Notes: generated from the letters alone by a model not told the origin. DNA of 33,840 nucleotides from Candidatus Parabeggiatoa sp. nov. 3 (GCA_003645185.1 QNEL01000020.1:1-33840), one strand, 5' to 3'; positions 7,401-16,152 are shown, counted from the stretch's first letter. Numbers and translations are program-made.

Positions 7401-9034
7401 AATCGCTTGAATATATATGGTGTTGTGAACTGACAGCCATACCACAAGCAGATATCGTGGAACGGGCAATAGAGATGTTGAGTGATTGCCCCGAAGCGGG
7501 CTTGTTAGTGCCTTTAGAAAAACACAGCGATGGCAGAATCCGAGCCGGTTATGCCCTATTAATGCGTGATGGTTTATTGCATACCCATTTAGCGGGGCAA
7601 CCTGCTGATCATCCTTATTATGGATATCGGCGCACCATTCTTGCCGCGAGTAGTCAATTAGTCTTGCTCAAACAGGCCGCTTTATCTGAGATTGATATCG
7701 ACAGCGTGCGTGCTTACCGCACGCCCATGTACCAAGTGACAGAATTGATTTGGCAATTGAAAACGCAATCCTATCAGGCCGTTTATGAAGCCGCATTCTG
7801 TTATGAACAGGATCAACCTTATCCTGCCTTTACGGATTCAGATTACAACCAAGACAGTGAATACTTTTATCACCGTTTTCAGTCGCAGCTACCGACACAC
7901 ACGTCTCCATTTATGCCGCTGGGCTATCAGTTAAACCCAGAACAGCAACCCAGCGTATTAGTGATTGATGCCACCTTGCCCATGTTTGATGAAGACTCTG
8001 GCTCCTTGCGTTTGTACACCTTATTAAAAATCTGGGCCAATTTGGGATATCGCATCACCTTTATCCCAGATAACTTGGACAGTCAGTTTAAATACCGTCA
8101 CGCACTAGAAGCCTTAGGTATCGAAGTTTTTCATGGCAACTATAACCTGCGCGACGCGATGGCTTCGCGGCAATTTGATTTTGCGTTTATCTGTCGAGTA
8201 GACATGGGGCATCGTTATATTCCTTTCTTGCGTTTATTATCACCCAAAACCGTGATTTTTTATGACACGGTAGACATTCACTACATTCGCGAACAACGTC
8301 AAGCCGAGATCGAAAACGATCCCAAACTGGCCGAAAACGCACAAGCCACTAAACGTAAAGAATTATCCAATTGCTTATTAGCCGATAGCGTGATTACGGT
8401 AACCGATGATGATGCGAAACACTTACAAGAAGCCTTGCCGCAATTAGCGTATGCCGTGATACCCAATATTCATCAACTGCACCCGCTGCCTGAAACGACT
8501 TACGCGCAACGCGAAGGATTAGTCTTCATAGGTAATTACAACCATCAACCCAATGAAGATGGCATGTATTATTTTGTTGAAACGGTATTACCGAAAATCC
8601 AAGCCCGTTTACCAGAGATTCGGCTCTACTTGATTGGCAGTAACATGAAAGAGAAAATGAAAACATTGGCAAATGAAAGCGTCAAAGTGATCGGTTGGGT
8701 AGATCAAGTGGAACCCGAATTTGCCAAGCGGCGCGTCTTTGTTTCTTACTTACGCTATGGGGCAGGCATGAAAGGCAAATTGGGGCAAGCCTTATCTCTC
8801 GGATTACCCGTCGTCACCACCCAGATTGGCGCAGAAGGGATGGGGCTTGAAGAGGCAGAAACGGCTTTGATTGCAGATGAACCAGAAGCGTTTGCAGAAG
8901 CGGTGCATCGTTTGTATACCGATTCAACATTATGGGAAAAACTGTCGCGTCAAGGAAGGGATTATATAGAACAGCATTATGGTGAAAATGCAGTACGCGA
9001 CAAACTGCGTGAATTGTTGGCACATTATCACTGA
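4430..9034 (+). CDS. Two-headed glycosyltransferase (GT2 + coiled coil + GT4-like)
   Basis: 1534 residues, presumed cytoplasmic (no signal peptide or membrane helix seen). Residues ~20-230 are a GT-A family 2 domain: IAVIVRTKDRPHLLARSL, EVIVVNDGG, NQGRARAGNQG, and the metal-binding acidic run DDDD at 105-108. Residues ~290-580 form a charged coiled coil built on an 18-residue repeat (QSDWSRKYEQLQSEHTQS and variants). Residues ~580-1170 are less clear, with a short (Leu-Glu-Ser) repeat near 981-995. Residues ~1173-1534 are a GT-B family 4-like domain: VLVIDATLPMFDEDSGS, GLVFIGNYNHQPNEDGM, YGAGMKGKLGQALSLGLPVV. The likely job is synthesis of a surface polysaccharide or protein glycan, with the coil as spacer or oligomerisation segment. 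A weak ribosome site (AAGGA) lies about 13 nt before the ATG. No glycan-operon partner is adjacent, so the substrate cannot be named. Confidence 0.85.
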   Translation: MPRHLPEPQIRRHKTVPTALRIAVIVRTKDRPHLLARSLQSLLEQDRRPNEVIVVNDGGVAIDDVVNGFSELLIHLINNATNQGRARAGNQGVQASQCDVIAFLDDDDRFLPDHLQRLEKAMLAFDAKVAYSGCRLLKRDTLGDKVILQEKAIGQFNEPYDAERLRYENYIPLINLLINKALWIEVGGFDESFDMFEDWDVLLRLSLHTSFYHVNSMTTDYAIWGNTQITQSRDQQRWREVYRQFLEKHLMPLPAAKQLQYLAEYWRVSQERRGIMQDTTVEKQDLQLQVIQSTQTVEELRRNLQQLQQEKTQLQSDWGRKYDQLQSEHRESQSDWKRKHEQLQTEHNQSQADWRSQYEQLQTEHNQSQADWRCKYEQLQADKAKQLEQLQSDWTRKHEQLQAEQSQSQSDWSRKYEQLQSEHTQSQSDWSRKYEQLQSEHAKQLTQLQSDWTSKYERLQSDYTCLQSDWMAKYELLQSEEAEQRAQLHSEWKEKSQQLQSDSADQYDQLQSAYTQQEKHFKQQQAEMLEVMDERQTRLDEQDKRYAELLAESQQEQQQCLSLQQSLHEVSQQVAVGLTPAALEKIFLSKPVPNYALASVSGNVIDDYQRFLDWIRGKAAQLEALEQQFTAQIEPIQTESDNVRTQLRTQLTDLIQLILASRWPQVRRYAALVQEIEKQVEHWFSQTEQYWATTKTAISPQLGLNVLQKHEVSHISELPPARPLSTVSPTFKSIAGTPEKQSVMEGVNELGTVPVILTTNVVVAFTIHCTLDDFFELDILLGTCLRINTCQVRVIIRYFETKTPLRVIDIEGVDVFDNYFYPIRFEAIADSKGKTYQVEIDSPDATDHSSIAVWCHPKQPDVDQAQSLPEPISPQSLPTWIQDSLLALPVPARLSAESAEHGVVVCGISESTPLLNVQVFFRALETALKQADITGQMVLCGQFNPDLQAYCEQHHLTTLDSTAEHVDLPLILEWGQKAKQLESLESLESLESLEYIWCCELTAIPQADIVERAIEMLSDCPEAGLLVPLEKHSDGRIRAGYALLMRDGLLHTHLAGQPADHPYYGYRRTILAASSQLVLLKQAALSEIDIDSVRAYRTPMYQVTELIWQLKTQSYQAVYEAAFCYEQDQPYPAFTDSDYNQDSEYFYHRFQSQLPTHTSPFMPLGYQLNPEQQPSVLVIDATLPMFDEDSGSLRLYTLLKIWANLGYRITFIPDNLDSQFKYRHALEALGIEVFHGNYNLRDAMASRQFDFAFICRVDMGHRYIPFLRLLSPKTVIFYDTVDIHYIREQRQAEIENDPKLAENAQATKRKELSNCLLADSVITVTDDDAKHLQEALPQLAYAVIPNIHQLHPLPETTYAQREGLVFIGNYNHQPNEDGMYYFVETVLPKIQARLPEIRLYLIGSNMKEKMKTLANESVKVIGWVDQVEPEFAKRRVFVSYLRYGAGMKGKLGQALSLGLPVVTTQIGAEGMGLEEAETALIADEPEAFAEAVHRLYTDSTLWEKLSRQGRDYIEQHYGENAVRDKLRELLAHYH
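5372..5970 (+). repeat. In-frame 54-bp tandem repeats encoding the coiled coil
   Basis: Roughly ten copies of an 18-codon unit (CAG TCT GAT TGG AGT CGC and onward) occur within the glycosyltransferase gene, covering about residues 315-514. Some units are interrupted by an extra AKQLEQLQSDW half-unit. Some neighbours are nearly identical at DNA level, as expected of recent slippage or unequal exchange. Confidence 0.85.
7370..7414 (+). repeat. In-frame 9-bp tandem repeat (Leu-Glu-Ser)n
   Basis: Four perfect copies and one partial copy of CTTGAATCG lie inside the glycosyltransferase gene. Because the unit is a multiple of three, copy-number changes would keep the frame. Confidence 0.9.
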
Positions 9035-9094
9035 CGCAAAGTTGAGTATTAGTACAACGAATATTGCTACTAAACGAATTAAGTATTTAAAGAA

Positions 9095-9190
9095 AACGCT
9101 AAAGACGCTAAAGGCGCTAAAGACGCTAAAGATACTCTGTAAAATCTAGCGTCTTTGCGCCTCTTGCGCCTTTTGCGCCTCTTGCGTTAT
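9095..9190. repeat. CGCTAAAGA tandem repeat with inverted GCGCCTCTT arm
   Basis: Four to five 9-bp units (CGCTAAAGA and variants) are followed by TAGCGTCTTT and TTGCGCCTCTTGCGCC, which are partly complementary to them. Found just downstream of the glycosyltransferase gene; no T-run follows. Confidence 0.7.
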
Positions 9191-9246
9191 AAAAAAATAT
9201 AAAAAAGAACTCTCATCATAAGCAAAATGCGTTGATTTCAAAAAAA

Positions 9247-9366
9247 GCCTTATCAGTTATCAGTTCCACGCAAAAGTTTTGCGCGCAAAACTGTATTTCA
9301 CGCAAAAGTTGCGCGCAACTTTTGCGTGAGCCGAAGGCCAGCGAAGCTAAATGTGGAAATCAGTGA
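9247..9366. repeat. Palindromic cassette bounded by TTCCAC / GTGGAA
   Basis: TATCAGTTATCAGTTCCACG leads into GTTTTGCGCGCAAAAC and a perfect CACGCAAAAGTTGCGCGCAACTTTTGCGTG-type palindrome. The GCCGAAGGCCAGCGAAGCT tail and ATGTGGAAATCAG end it. The same ends are seen at 20212-20392 and 26070-26250. Confidence 0.85.
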
Positions 9367-9596
9367 TTTTGAAAATACTCCTTGGTTAATGGCCTGTAAA
9401 TTGCTGGCAAGATAGTAGGGGCAATGCCTTCCAATAACCCCACAGCAATCTGAAGGGGAGAAAGCAGTAAATGCCCTAAGCCTGTTAGGGCTATTGAGAA
9501 ACCTTGTTCCACACTCGGCCCTCATGAGTGCGTTGAGGTGTTGCACAGGCAGAAATCAAACACAACCCTAAAATAAAGAATCAGTGTTTTTTTCAT
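9360..9596 (-). pseudogene. Decayed small lipoprotein gene
   Basis: Reading down from the ATG at 9596 gives MKKTLILYF. A change of frame gives LGLCLISACATPQRTHEG, a lipoprotein signal with lipobox ISAC. A further change returns to the first frame for FSIALTGLGHLLLSPLQI and AVGLLEGI, and then YYLASNLQAINQG continues in yet another frame. At least three frameshifts are needed to read it through. The 3' end runs into the palindromic cassette, which probably replaced the original terminus. The product would have been a short envelope lipoprotein of unknown role. From 9600 to 10120 I see nothing else. Confidence 0.55.
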
Positions 9597-10123
9597 CTTA
9601 TGGTTTTATCGCGTTAAATAACCACTATAGATGTTTAGAAAAAATTTTGTATTTGAAAATAATGGTCTGAAAATCTATAGAGCGGCTATAATAGGCCAAA
9701 TTAGAATATTAGCTTTTAATTTTAAACGATTGAATAACGCTAACTAAACTGATTTCATTTATCATTTATAAATATTTTTGCTATATTATTAAATATAGAT
9801 TTCAACATTCAATGTTCATTTTTTGCACAGAACTTAGAATATTGAGATGAAACGCAAGTGAGCAACCGTGTGTTCAAAGTGGAAAATTTGAATACTGATA
9901 GGTGTCTAACTCTGTTGCGTCTAGTCATTAAAAATTTTCAGTTCATTTGATTTGTCCCTTTTGAATCTAAATTATTGATGAAATCGTATTTTAACGAGTG
10001 ACATTATTTAGGGATAAATCTATTATAAAATCAAAAATGATTGATAGAGGTCGATAGAATTGTTATCTAATCTGATAGTCGTTAGATAGGTTAGATTAAC
10101 CTCAAAAAATGATTAATATACAA

Positions 10124-10164
10124 TTCCACGCAAAAGTTTTTGTTATAATAACTTTTGCGTGGAA
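10124..10164. repeat. 15-bp-arm inverted repeat TTCCACGCAAAAGTT
   Basis: Perfect arms TTCCACGCAAAAGTT / AACTTTTGCGTGGAA surround an AT-rich centre. It is a minimal form of the palindromic cassettes, about 60 bp before the next gene. As RNA it would form a strong hairpin. Confidence 0.8.
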
Positions 10165-10223
10165 GGTTATTTCAACTAAAATAAGTACCCATATCACATA
10201 AACTAGTAAGGTGGAGGATAAAT

Positions 10224-11093
10224 TTGATCAGAGCCATTATTTTCACGATTTTTGGCGGTGTTACGGTTGGTGTTATGTTACTCTGGATAGAATACAGCTT
10301 TTTTATTCCTTACTATAACGTTCCTGAAGCGACTTCAACAACACCAATGAGTTTTCATCAGACACCCGGTAAAATCTTTCATGATTACTTACAAGATGGT
10401 AACTTAGGTCCTGAAATGGTACTGATTCCGGCCGGTCAATTTCAGATGAGAAACACACAAGATAAAAATTCGCTTGAGGAAACTGCTATACAGAATGTCT
10501 TTGTAAACCGCTTTGCAATCGGGCGTTATGAGGTGACTTTTGAGGATTATGACCGTTTTGTAAAGGCCACTGGCCAATCTAAGCCAGATGATGAAGGTTG
10601 GGGGCGAGGTAATCGACCCGTCATGAATGTCTCTTGGCTAGATGCCATTGCTTATACAAAATGGTTGACTCAACAAACCGGAAAACAATATCGTTTGCCT
10701 ACCGAAGCGGAATGGGAATATGCCGCACGATCTAATACGGATACACAATATTGGTGGGGAAACGAAATGAGGACGAAACAAGCGAACTGTGATGGTTGTG
10801 GTAGTCGCTGGGACAATAAAAAAACTGCGCCAGTCGGTTCATTTACGCCGAATTCCTTTAATTTATATGACACTGTCGGAAACGTTTATGAATGGACGTG
10901 TTCAGAATATGAAGATAAATATACTGGAAAAGAGCAATGCTGTTTTACCAGCATGAACCAGAATATTTTTCATGTTATTCGGGGTGGTTCTTGGTATAGC
11001 TTACCCAACTACGTGCGAACAGCTTCTCGTTTTAGGCGCAGAATAGACAAGCACGATTTTACGATTGGATTTAGGGTGGCTAGGAATCTGTAA
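10224..11093 (+). CDS. Membrane-anchored FGE-sulfatase (SUMF1-like) domain protein
   Basis: 289 residues from a TTG start; GGAGG at 10213-10217 lies 6 nt upstream and fixes the start. Residues ~3-30 are a hydrophobic signal anchor, so the domain is probably periplasmic. From ~62 an FGE-like domain follows: EMVLIPAGQFQMRN, RPVMNVSWLDAIAYTKWL, YRLPTEAEWEYAARS, YWWGNE, LYDTVGNVYEWTCSE, VIRGGSWYS. The catalytic Cys pair of true formylglycine-generating enzymes is missing after RGGS, so sulfatase activation is unlikely. It is clearly related to the first gene of the window. Its C-terminal codons have the ordinary AT-rich composition, so it does not look like a retroelement target. No sulfatase is nearby. 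Confidence 0.8.
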   Translation: MIRAIIFTIFGGVTVGVMLLWIEYSFFIPYYNVPEATSTTPMSFHQTPGKIFHDYLQDGNLGPEMVLIPAGQFQMRNTQDKNSLEETAIQNVFVNRFAIGRYEVTFEDYDRFVKATGQSKPDDEGWGRGNRPVMNVSWLDAIAYTKWLTQQTGKQYRLPTEAEWEYAARSNTDTQYWWGNEMRTKQANCDGCGSRWDNKKTAPVGSFTPNSFNLYDTVGNVYEWTCSEYEDKYTGKEQCCFTSMNQNIFHVIRGGSWYSLPNYVRTASRFRRRIDKHDFTIGFRVARNL

Positions 11094-11168
11094 AAACCCT
11101 TTTCCCAAAAATCTTTCCAAAGAAGGGGAAGAAAAAATGATTGATCACGGATAACTCTGATAACTGAT

Positions 11169-12470
11169 ATGAATCCCTTTATTCAAAAATTGGTAGATGA
11201 TCTGAAAACGTTTTCTTCGGAATTACTCTTGCCTGGTTTACATGCGACACAACAAGTGTCTACAGACATGGGAACTGTCGCGAGTACCACGGCTTTGTTA
11301 AAATCCATTGATTTTTTGACCAATTTAATTCCCCAGCTAGTGATGGAGCTACAGACGACGGATAGCACCCATAAATTTCTGGTGCATTATACGCCTTCAC
11401 CTAAGCAGGCCACTTTCTCGCGTCGACCAAATGATTATCAACTGGATATAGCCAAACGTCTGTTGCCCGCTCACTGGCTTCGTATTTTACAGGTTGCCGA
11501 AATTGATCTTCGGCCATTGCGCTGGTTAGTCTATTTGCTTGAGTTACAACAAGCAGCCTTAGAAAAAGTGCATACACGCACCATTAAATATATTGATGAC
11601 TCGTTGCTTACCCAGCAAGGGCAATCAAGTTATGCACAAAATGATCGGGCTACCTTGTTAAACATGCGTTCACGTTTGGATGAAGCTTATGCTAAACTCG
11701 AAAATGCGCGTACGACTTTATTGCGTACTGTGCAGTTCAAATTAGTCCCATCTTCAAACTTGCCCCACCCTTATCCCCGTTCGGCAGCTTGGCTTCACTT
11801 AAGACGTTTTGCCCAACAATTTATTAAGCCAAAGGAATATTTGCCAAGTTTTCTACACAATCTGTTACATGGCACAGTAGAAATTGCGGATACGCCTTAT
11901 TTATATCAACGCTGGTGCGGCGTTAAATTACTTTCCGCATTTGAATCATTAGGCTGGATATGCCGTGACGATCCAACAGGGGCTTTGTTTCTCGGCGGAG
12001 AAGTGCGTTTATATAAAGCGGAAATAGAACTCAATATTTGGATAGAACCTCGATTATCACGACGTAAAGCGCATCCGAGCGGATTTCTTTGTAAAGAAGT
12101 GACTGAAACGCATCCTGATTATTTGATAGTCACGCCTGGCCCAAGTGGTATTGATGCTTTTATTTTAGATCCTACAACAACATCTGATTATGAGATTCGC
12201 CAAGGTAAAGCGAAGTATCTTGATACCATAGAAGCGATGTCGATGGCAAGCGTTGCTGGGATTCCGGTGGTGCGTAATCCGCTTCGAGCGTGGTCAGCCG
12301 CCCCCTTGCACACCCCTCATTGCGAATTAGACGATTCTGAAGGGCGCACAGGGACTATTCCTATGCACCCTTTAGATTGGTCACCTGTGCCGCTTTTAGA
12401 ATGGGTTCGGGATATTCATAATTATGCACTGGCTTGGGGCACCGGTAAAATGCTGATGGATGACAATTGA
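11169..12470 (+). CDS. Uncharacterised 433-residue protein, possible degenerate PD-(D/E)XK domain
   Basis: I do not recognise a family with confidence. The N-terminal ~200 residues are helical; the middle has YLYQRWCGVKLLSAFESLGW. The C-terminal part contains ETHPDYLIV, then IDAFILDPTTT, then GKAKYLDTI. That arrangement (PD, strand ending in an acidic residue, later K-x-K-Y-x-D) resembles DUF2357/McrC-type PD-(D/E)XK nucleases, but the catalytic Lys after Asp is Thr, so an active nuclease is doubtful. The ATG directly follows TGATAACTGAT with no Shine-Dalgarno sequence. It lies 75 bp after the preceding gene on the same strand and may be cotranscribed with it. No signal peptide is seen. Confidence 0.75.
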   Translation: MNPFIQKLVDDLKTFSSELLLPGLHATQQVSTDMGTVASTTALLKSIDFLTNLIPQLVMELQTTDSTHKFLVHYTPSPKQATFSRRPNDYQLDIAKRLLPAHWLRILQVAEIDLRPLRWLVYLLELQQAALEKVHTRTIKYIDDSLLTQQGQSSYAQNDRATLLNMRSRLDEAYAKLENARTTLLRTVQFKLVPSSNLPHPYPRSAAWLHLRRFAQQFIKPKEYLPSFLHNLLHGTVEIADTPYLYQRWCGVKLLSAFESLGWICRDDPTGALFLGGEVRLYKAEIELNIWIEPRLSRRKAHPSGFLCKEVTETHPDYLIVTPGPSGIDAFILDPTTTSDYEIRQGKAKYLDTIEAMSMASVAGIPVVRNPLRAWSAAPLHTPHCELDDSEGRTGTIPMHPLDWSPVPLLEWVRDIHNYALAWGTGKMLMDDN

Positions 12471-12532
12471 GTAGAGACGCATTGCCATGCGTCTCTCATT
12501 GCCATGCGTCTCTCATTGCCATGCGTCTCTAC
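12471..12532. repeat. Three 17-bp tandem repeats inside an inverted repeat
   Basis: CATTGCCATGCGTCTCT is repeated three times, starting at the codon after the stop of the preceding gene. The outer arms GTAGAGACGCAT / ATGCGTCTCTAC are inverted. It can fold as alternative hairpins; no T-run follows. Confidence 0.8.
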
Positions 12533-12559
12533 TCTCCGTTTAACAGCTATTGACAAACT

Positions 12560-12871
12560 AAAACCCGTAACTACAAGGATTGTATATAAAAAAGGATTTA
12601 AACGCACCACGAACTAATCCCTAAAGGATTTAAACGCACCACGAACCAATCCTTTATTATACTCGTTGATCACGTTTTTTCTTTTTGACTTTTTTGAAGA
12701 TTTTATGATTTTCAGTTATTTCAATGAGTTAGAATTTGTAAACAAAAAGACTGCTAAAAAATGGAGAGACTTGTGTCTATTCCTAAGTCATTGATTATTC
12801 AATAATCACAAATGTCAAATGCTAAAAACTTGAGCATTGAGTTATATACAATCCTTGTAGTTACCGGTTTT
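12560..12871. mobile_element. 312-bp MITE-like element with 29-bp terminal inverted repeats
   Basis: The ends (12560-12588 and 12843-12871) are inverted copies differing at one position and contain CTACAAGGATTGTATATA. Inside, near the left end, are two direct copies of a 30-bp unit (12591-12620 and 12623-12652) starting AAAGGATTTAAACGC. No coding sequence is seen. Related ends with CGACAAGGATTGT occur near 16209 and, inverted, near 20171-20187. Confidence 0.6.
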
Positions 12872-12884
12872 AATTAGGCTGGTG

Positions 12885-12950
12885 GGCAATGACTTTGTTT
12901 GCCCCTACCTAAAAGTTTTTTTTGCCCCAGTTTTGCGCGCAAAACTTTTA
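12885..12950. repeat. GGTGGGCAA hairpin and GTTTTGCGCGCAAAAC palindrome
   Basis: Members of two dispersed repeat families lie between the 312-bp element and the 3' end of murA. No gene or clear terminator is seen. Confidence 0.6.
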
Positions 12951-13036
12951 CATGAACCAAAGCGACACTAAAAATTGTGCCCGCGTGCGGTATACTTGTG
13001 GGTAAAGATAAGACAGAAAAAGGGGAGATTAGGCGA

Positions 13037-14296
<1,260 letters not shown>

Positions 14297-14333
14297 TCAG
14301 TTATCAGTTATCACATTAAGTTTTGTGAACATT

Positions 14334-15121
14334 TTAAGATTGCATCAAGGAGACCTTAAAAAAATCACGTAATGCTTGCCATTCAGGTAGTATTGCTACA
14401 ACATCGTTTGGATGATTACGACACCATTTACCCCGTTCTGCCCGAAAATGACCGGCAGACTGAAAACAATTATCAAGACACCAAGCATTCATCGCTGCCA
14501 ACAAATCCTTACCAGAAAACCAGAGCAGGACTTTTTCTATTTCTTGGCAAAAATCTTGATTAAATTGGTCTTTAAAAGAGTTGTAATCTGAAAATATCAA
14601 TTCTGGAACAATTATATTTTAAGTCCTTGAATAGAAATCTCCCATTGAATCTTGCAACCAAGTATAAGTCGATTTTTCTGAACAATCTTTAAAAATCGCT
14701 ATTTCCTTTTTATTAATTAAATTCACTGGATCGTGTTTGTAAGTCATAATGGGGTGGTAAACTTCTTTTCGCAATACCAATGATCCATCTTGCGGCTTCA
14801 TAAAAACGTATATGATAAGCGGCAGTCCGTAATTGGATTTGGTAATGAGCCCCATCAATATTGGGAAAGGCGGATTGTACTATCAAAGGTTCTAAAAGAT
14901 AATTTTCGATTTCATGCCGACACCAATGCCATCCGATTACTTGACCATTTTCTATAAAGGGTTGTAGCTGTTGATATGTCGTTAGGCGGATCGTAGTCAA
15001 AATCTCTATCTCTCAAAAAGAAATGAAGTTTTTTCCTCAATGTCGTGCGTGTACGGGCTTCGGGTTTAAGACTATACTTAGAACCGCCACGTTCTAGGGT
15101 GGTTTTCCCTTCAAAGTTCAT
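14334..15121 (-). pseudogene. Frameshifted TOPRIM-like (DUF4435-type) gene of a defence cassette
   Basis: Three overlapping minus-strand pieces join into one protein only by changing frame. They are FFLRDRDFDYDPP (ending near 15000), then GWHWCRHEIENYLLEPL and FYEAARWIIGIAKRSLPPHY (15000-14713), then FSGKDLLAAMNAWCLDNC to the stop (14600-14334). The DRD pair followed by an HEIENYL block resembles DUF4435/DUF3226-type TOPRIM nucleases. The N-terminal TOPRIM Glu region seems to be missing. Two or more frameshifts mean it should be non-functional. It follows an ATPase remnant on the same strand, as in ATPase + TOPRIM (OLD-like) defence pairs. Confidence 0.55.
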
Positions 15122-15143
15122 CTAATTTTCATCTAATTTACCC

Positions 15144-15437
15144 TCAACCAGTAAATAGGTGATTGACATTAGGATTCTTGATCTTCGTAGAAGAAAATAA
15201 GGCTATGTTTGCTGGCACAAATCCATTCCAGTGAAAAGAATTGATGTCAGCAATTTTACGTGTTGCTAAAGAAAGAACGAACTAGCGCAATAGCTTGAAG
15301 CACCACTTACTTTTTCCAGAGCCATTATCACCTACAAGACAAGTTAAAAAACGGGGTTTGCCACCATATTCTGTTAAATCCATTTCAAAGTGTTCTAAAC
15401 CTTTGAAATGATCTATTTCAATGGTTTTGAGTTTCAT
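15144..15437 (-). pseudogene. Truncated, frameshifted SMC/OLD-like ATPase
   Basis: From the ATG at 15437 the reading is MKLKTIEIDHFKGLEHFEMD and LVGDNGSGKS (Walker A), after which the frame breaks. VVLQAIALVRS continues in a second frame and LATRKIADINSFHWNGFVPA in a third, ending at TGA 15144. Only the N-terminal ~100 residues remain; the signature, Walker B and switch His are gone. It differs from the intact PtuA-like ATPase. It was probably the ATPase partner of the TOPRIM-like pseudogene downstream. Confidence 0.6.
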
Positions 15438-15459
15438 GTTGTATTTTATTGACTTTATG

Positions 15460-15525
15460 ACAAACTAAAGTTTGTACTCCGACTTGCGGAATGAGCTTGT
15501 CGAAGGGGCAAACTAAAGTTTGTAG
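15460..15525. repeat. Paired CAAACTAAAGTTTG palindromes
   Basis: Two copies of ACAAACTAAAGTTTGTA-type palindromes are separated by TTGTCGAAGG. A related arrangement is found at 33536-33610. Confidence 0.65.
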
Positions 15526-15549
15526 TACGAAAACCGACAAGAGTGATTG

Positions 15550-16092
15550 TTATTGTTGAAGCAACCAGGCTAGAATGTTAGCAATATTCCAAGCATCATC
15601 CACGCCACGGTGATGCGTACCTTCTAAAGGCAAATTCAACTTTCTCAATGCAGCGGCCATGCCGATGGGTTTCTTTAACTTCAGGGTTTTGGCAAACATT
15701 TGTTTGACATTGATGTGTTCTTGAGAAAAGGGGTATTCGATTCCTTTGTTTTGACATTCTCTGTCAAATTGCTTTCTGTCATAGGCACCATAACTGGCCC
15801 AAATATGTTGTTTTGAGAAATAGCGCGTTTGTAATATTTGACAAGCTTCTTTTAAGGTCATACCGATTTCAACATCATTTTGCGTCAATGTGGTTAATTC
15901 AGTGCAAAATCGACTGATTTCTGAATGCGGTTTGACGATAAGACTCTCGCTGGCAATTCTGTCATAGTAAACGGTATCTAAAAGACAAATGCCGATTTCT
16001 ATGATTTCATTTTTCTGGCCTTCAGGTATTTTGCCTTTCCAGCAGGTGGCTTCTATATCTATTACTAAAAATTTTTCGGTTTGATGGGACAT
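15550..16092 (-). CDS. DEDDh 3'-5' exonuclease (DnaQ/ERI-1-like)
   Basis: 180 residues, a single RNase T/DnaQ-type exonuclease domain that removes nucleotides from 3' ends of DNA or RNA with two metal ions. All five catalytic positions are visible: Asp12 and Glu14 in VIDIEATCW, Asp105 in YGAYDRKQF, and His161 and Asp166 in THHRGVDDAWNIA. The DIEATCW start and compact length fit the ERI-1/KapD-like subgroup, often acting on RNA, better than the polymerase III epsilon subunit. It lies upstream of the decayed ATPase/TOPRIM genes on the same strand and may be a housekeeping RNase or once part of that cassette. No strong Shine-Dalgarno precedes the ATG. Confidence 0.85.
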   Translation of the reverse strand: MSHQTEKFLVIDIEATCWKGKIPEGQKNEIIEIGICLLDTVYYDRIASESLIVKPHSEISRFCTELTTLTQNDVEIGMTLKEACQILQTRYFSKQHIWASYGAYDRKQFDRECQNKGIEYPFSQEHINVKQMFAKTLKLKKPIGMAAALRKLNLPLEGTHHRGVDDAWNIANILAWLLQQ

Positions 16093-16120
16093 ATTTCAAC
16101 TAAATCTCTATCATGGGAAT

Positions 16121-16152
16121 GGTGGGCAACCAAAACACGTTACCCACCCTAC
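16121..16152. repeat. GGTGGGCAAC / GTTACCCACC hairpin repeat
   Basis: One more copy of the dispersed GGGTGGG inverted repeat, upstream of the exonuclease gene. From 16153 to 16745 I see no gene: only AT-rich sequence and a CGACAAGGATTGT motif near 16209. Confidence 0.65.

Noticed and set aside
10980-11093. Second variable repeat at the end of the membrane-anchored FGE-fold gene
   Set aside because: Codon use there is the same as in the rest of the gene, with no GC rise and no bias to NNC codons.
10224-11093. True formylglycine-generating enzyme
   Set aside because: The catalytic Cys pair after RGGS is absent and no sulfatase gene is nearby.
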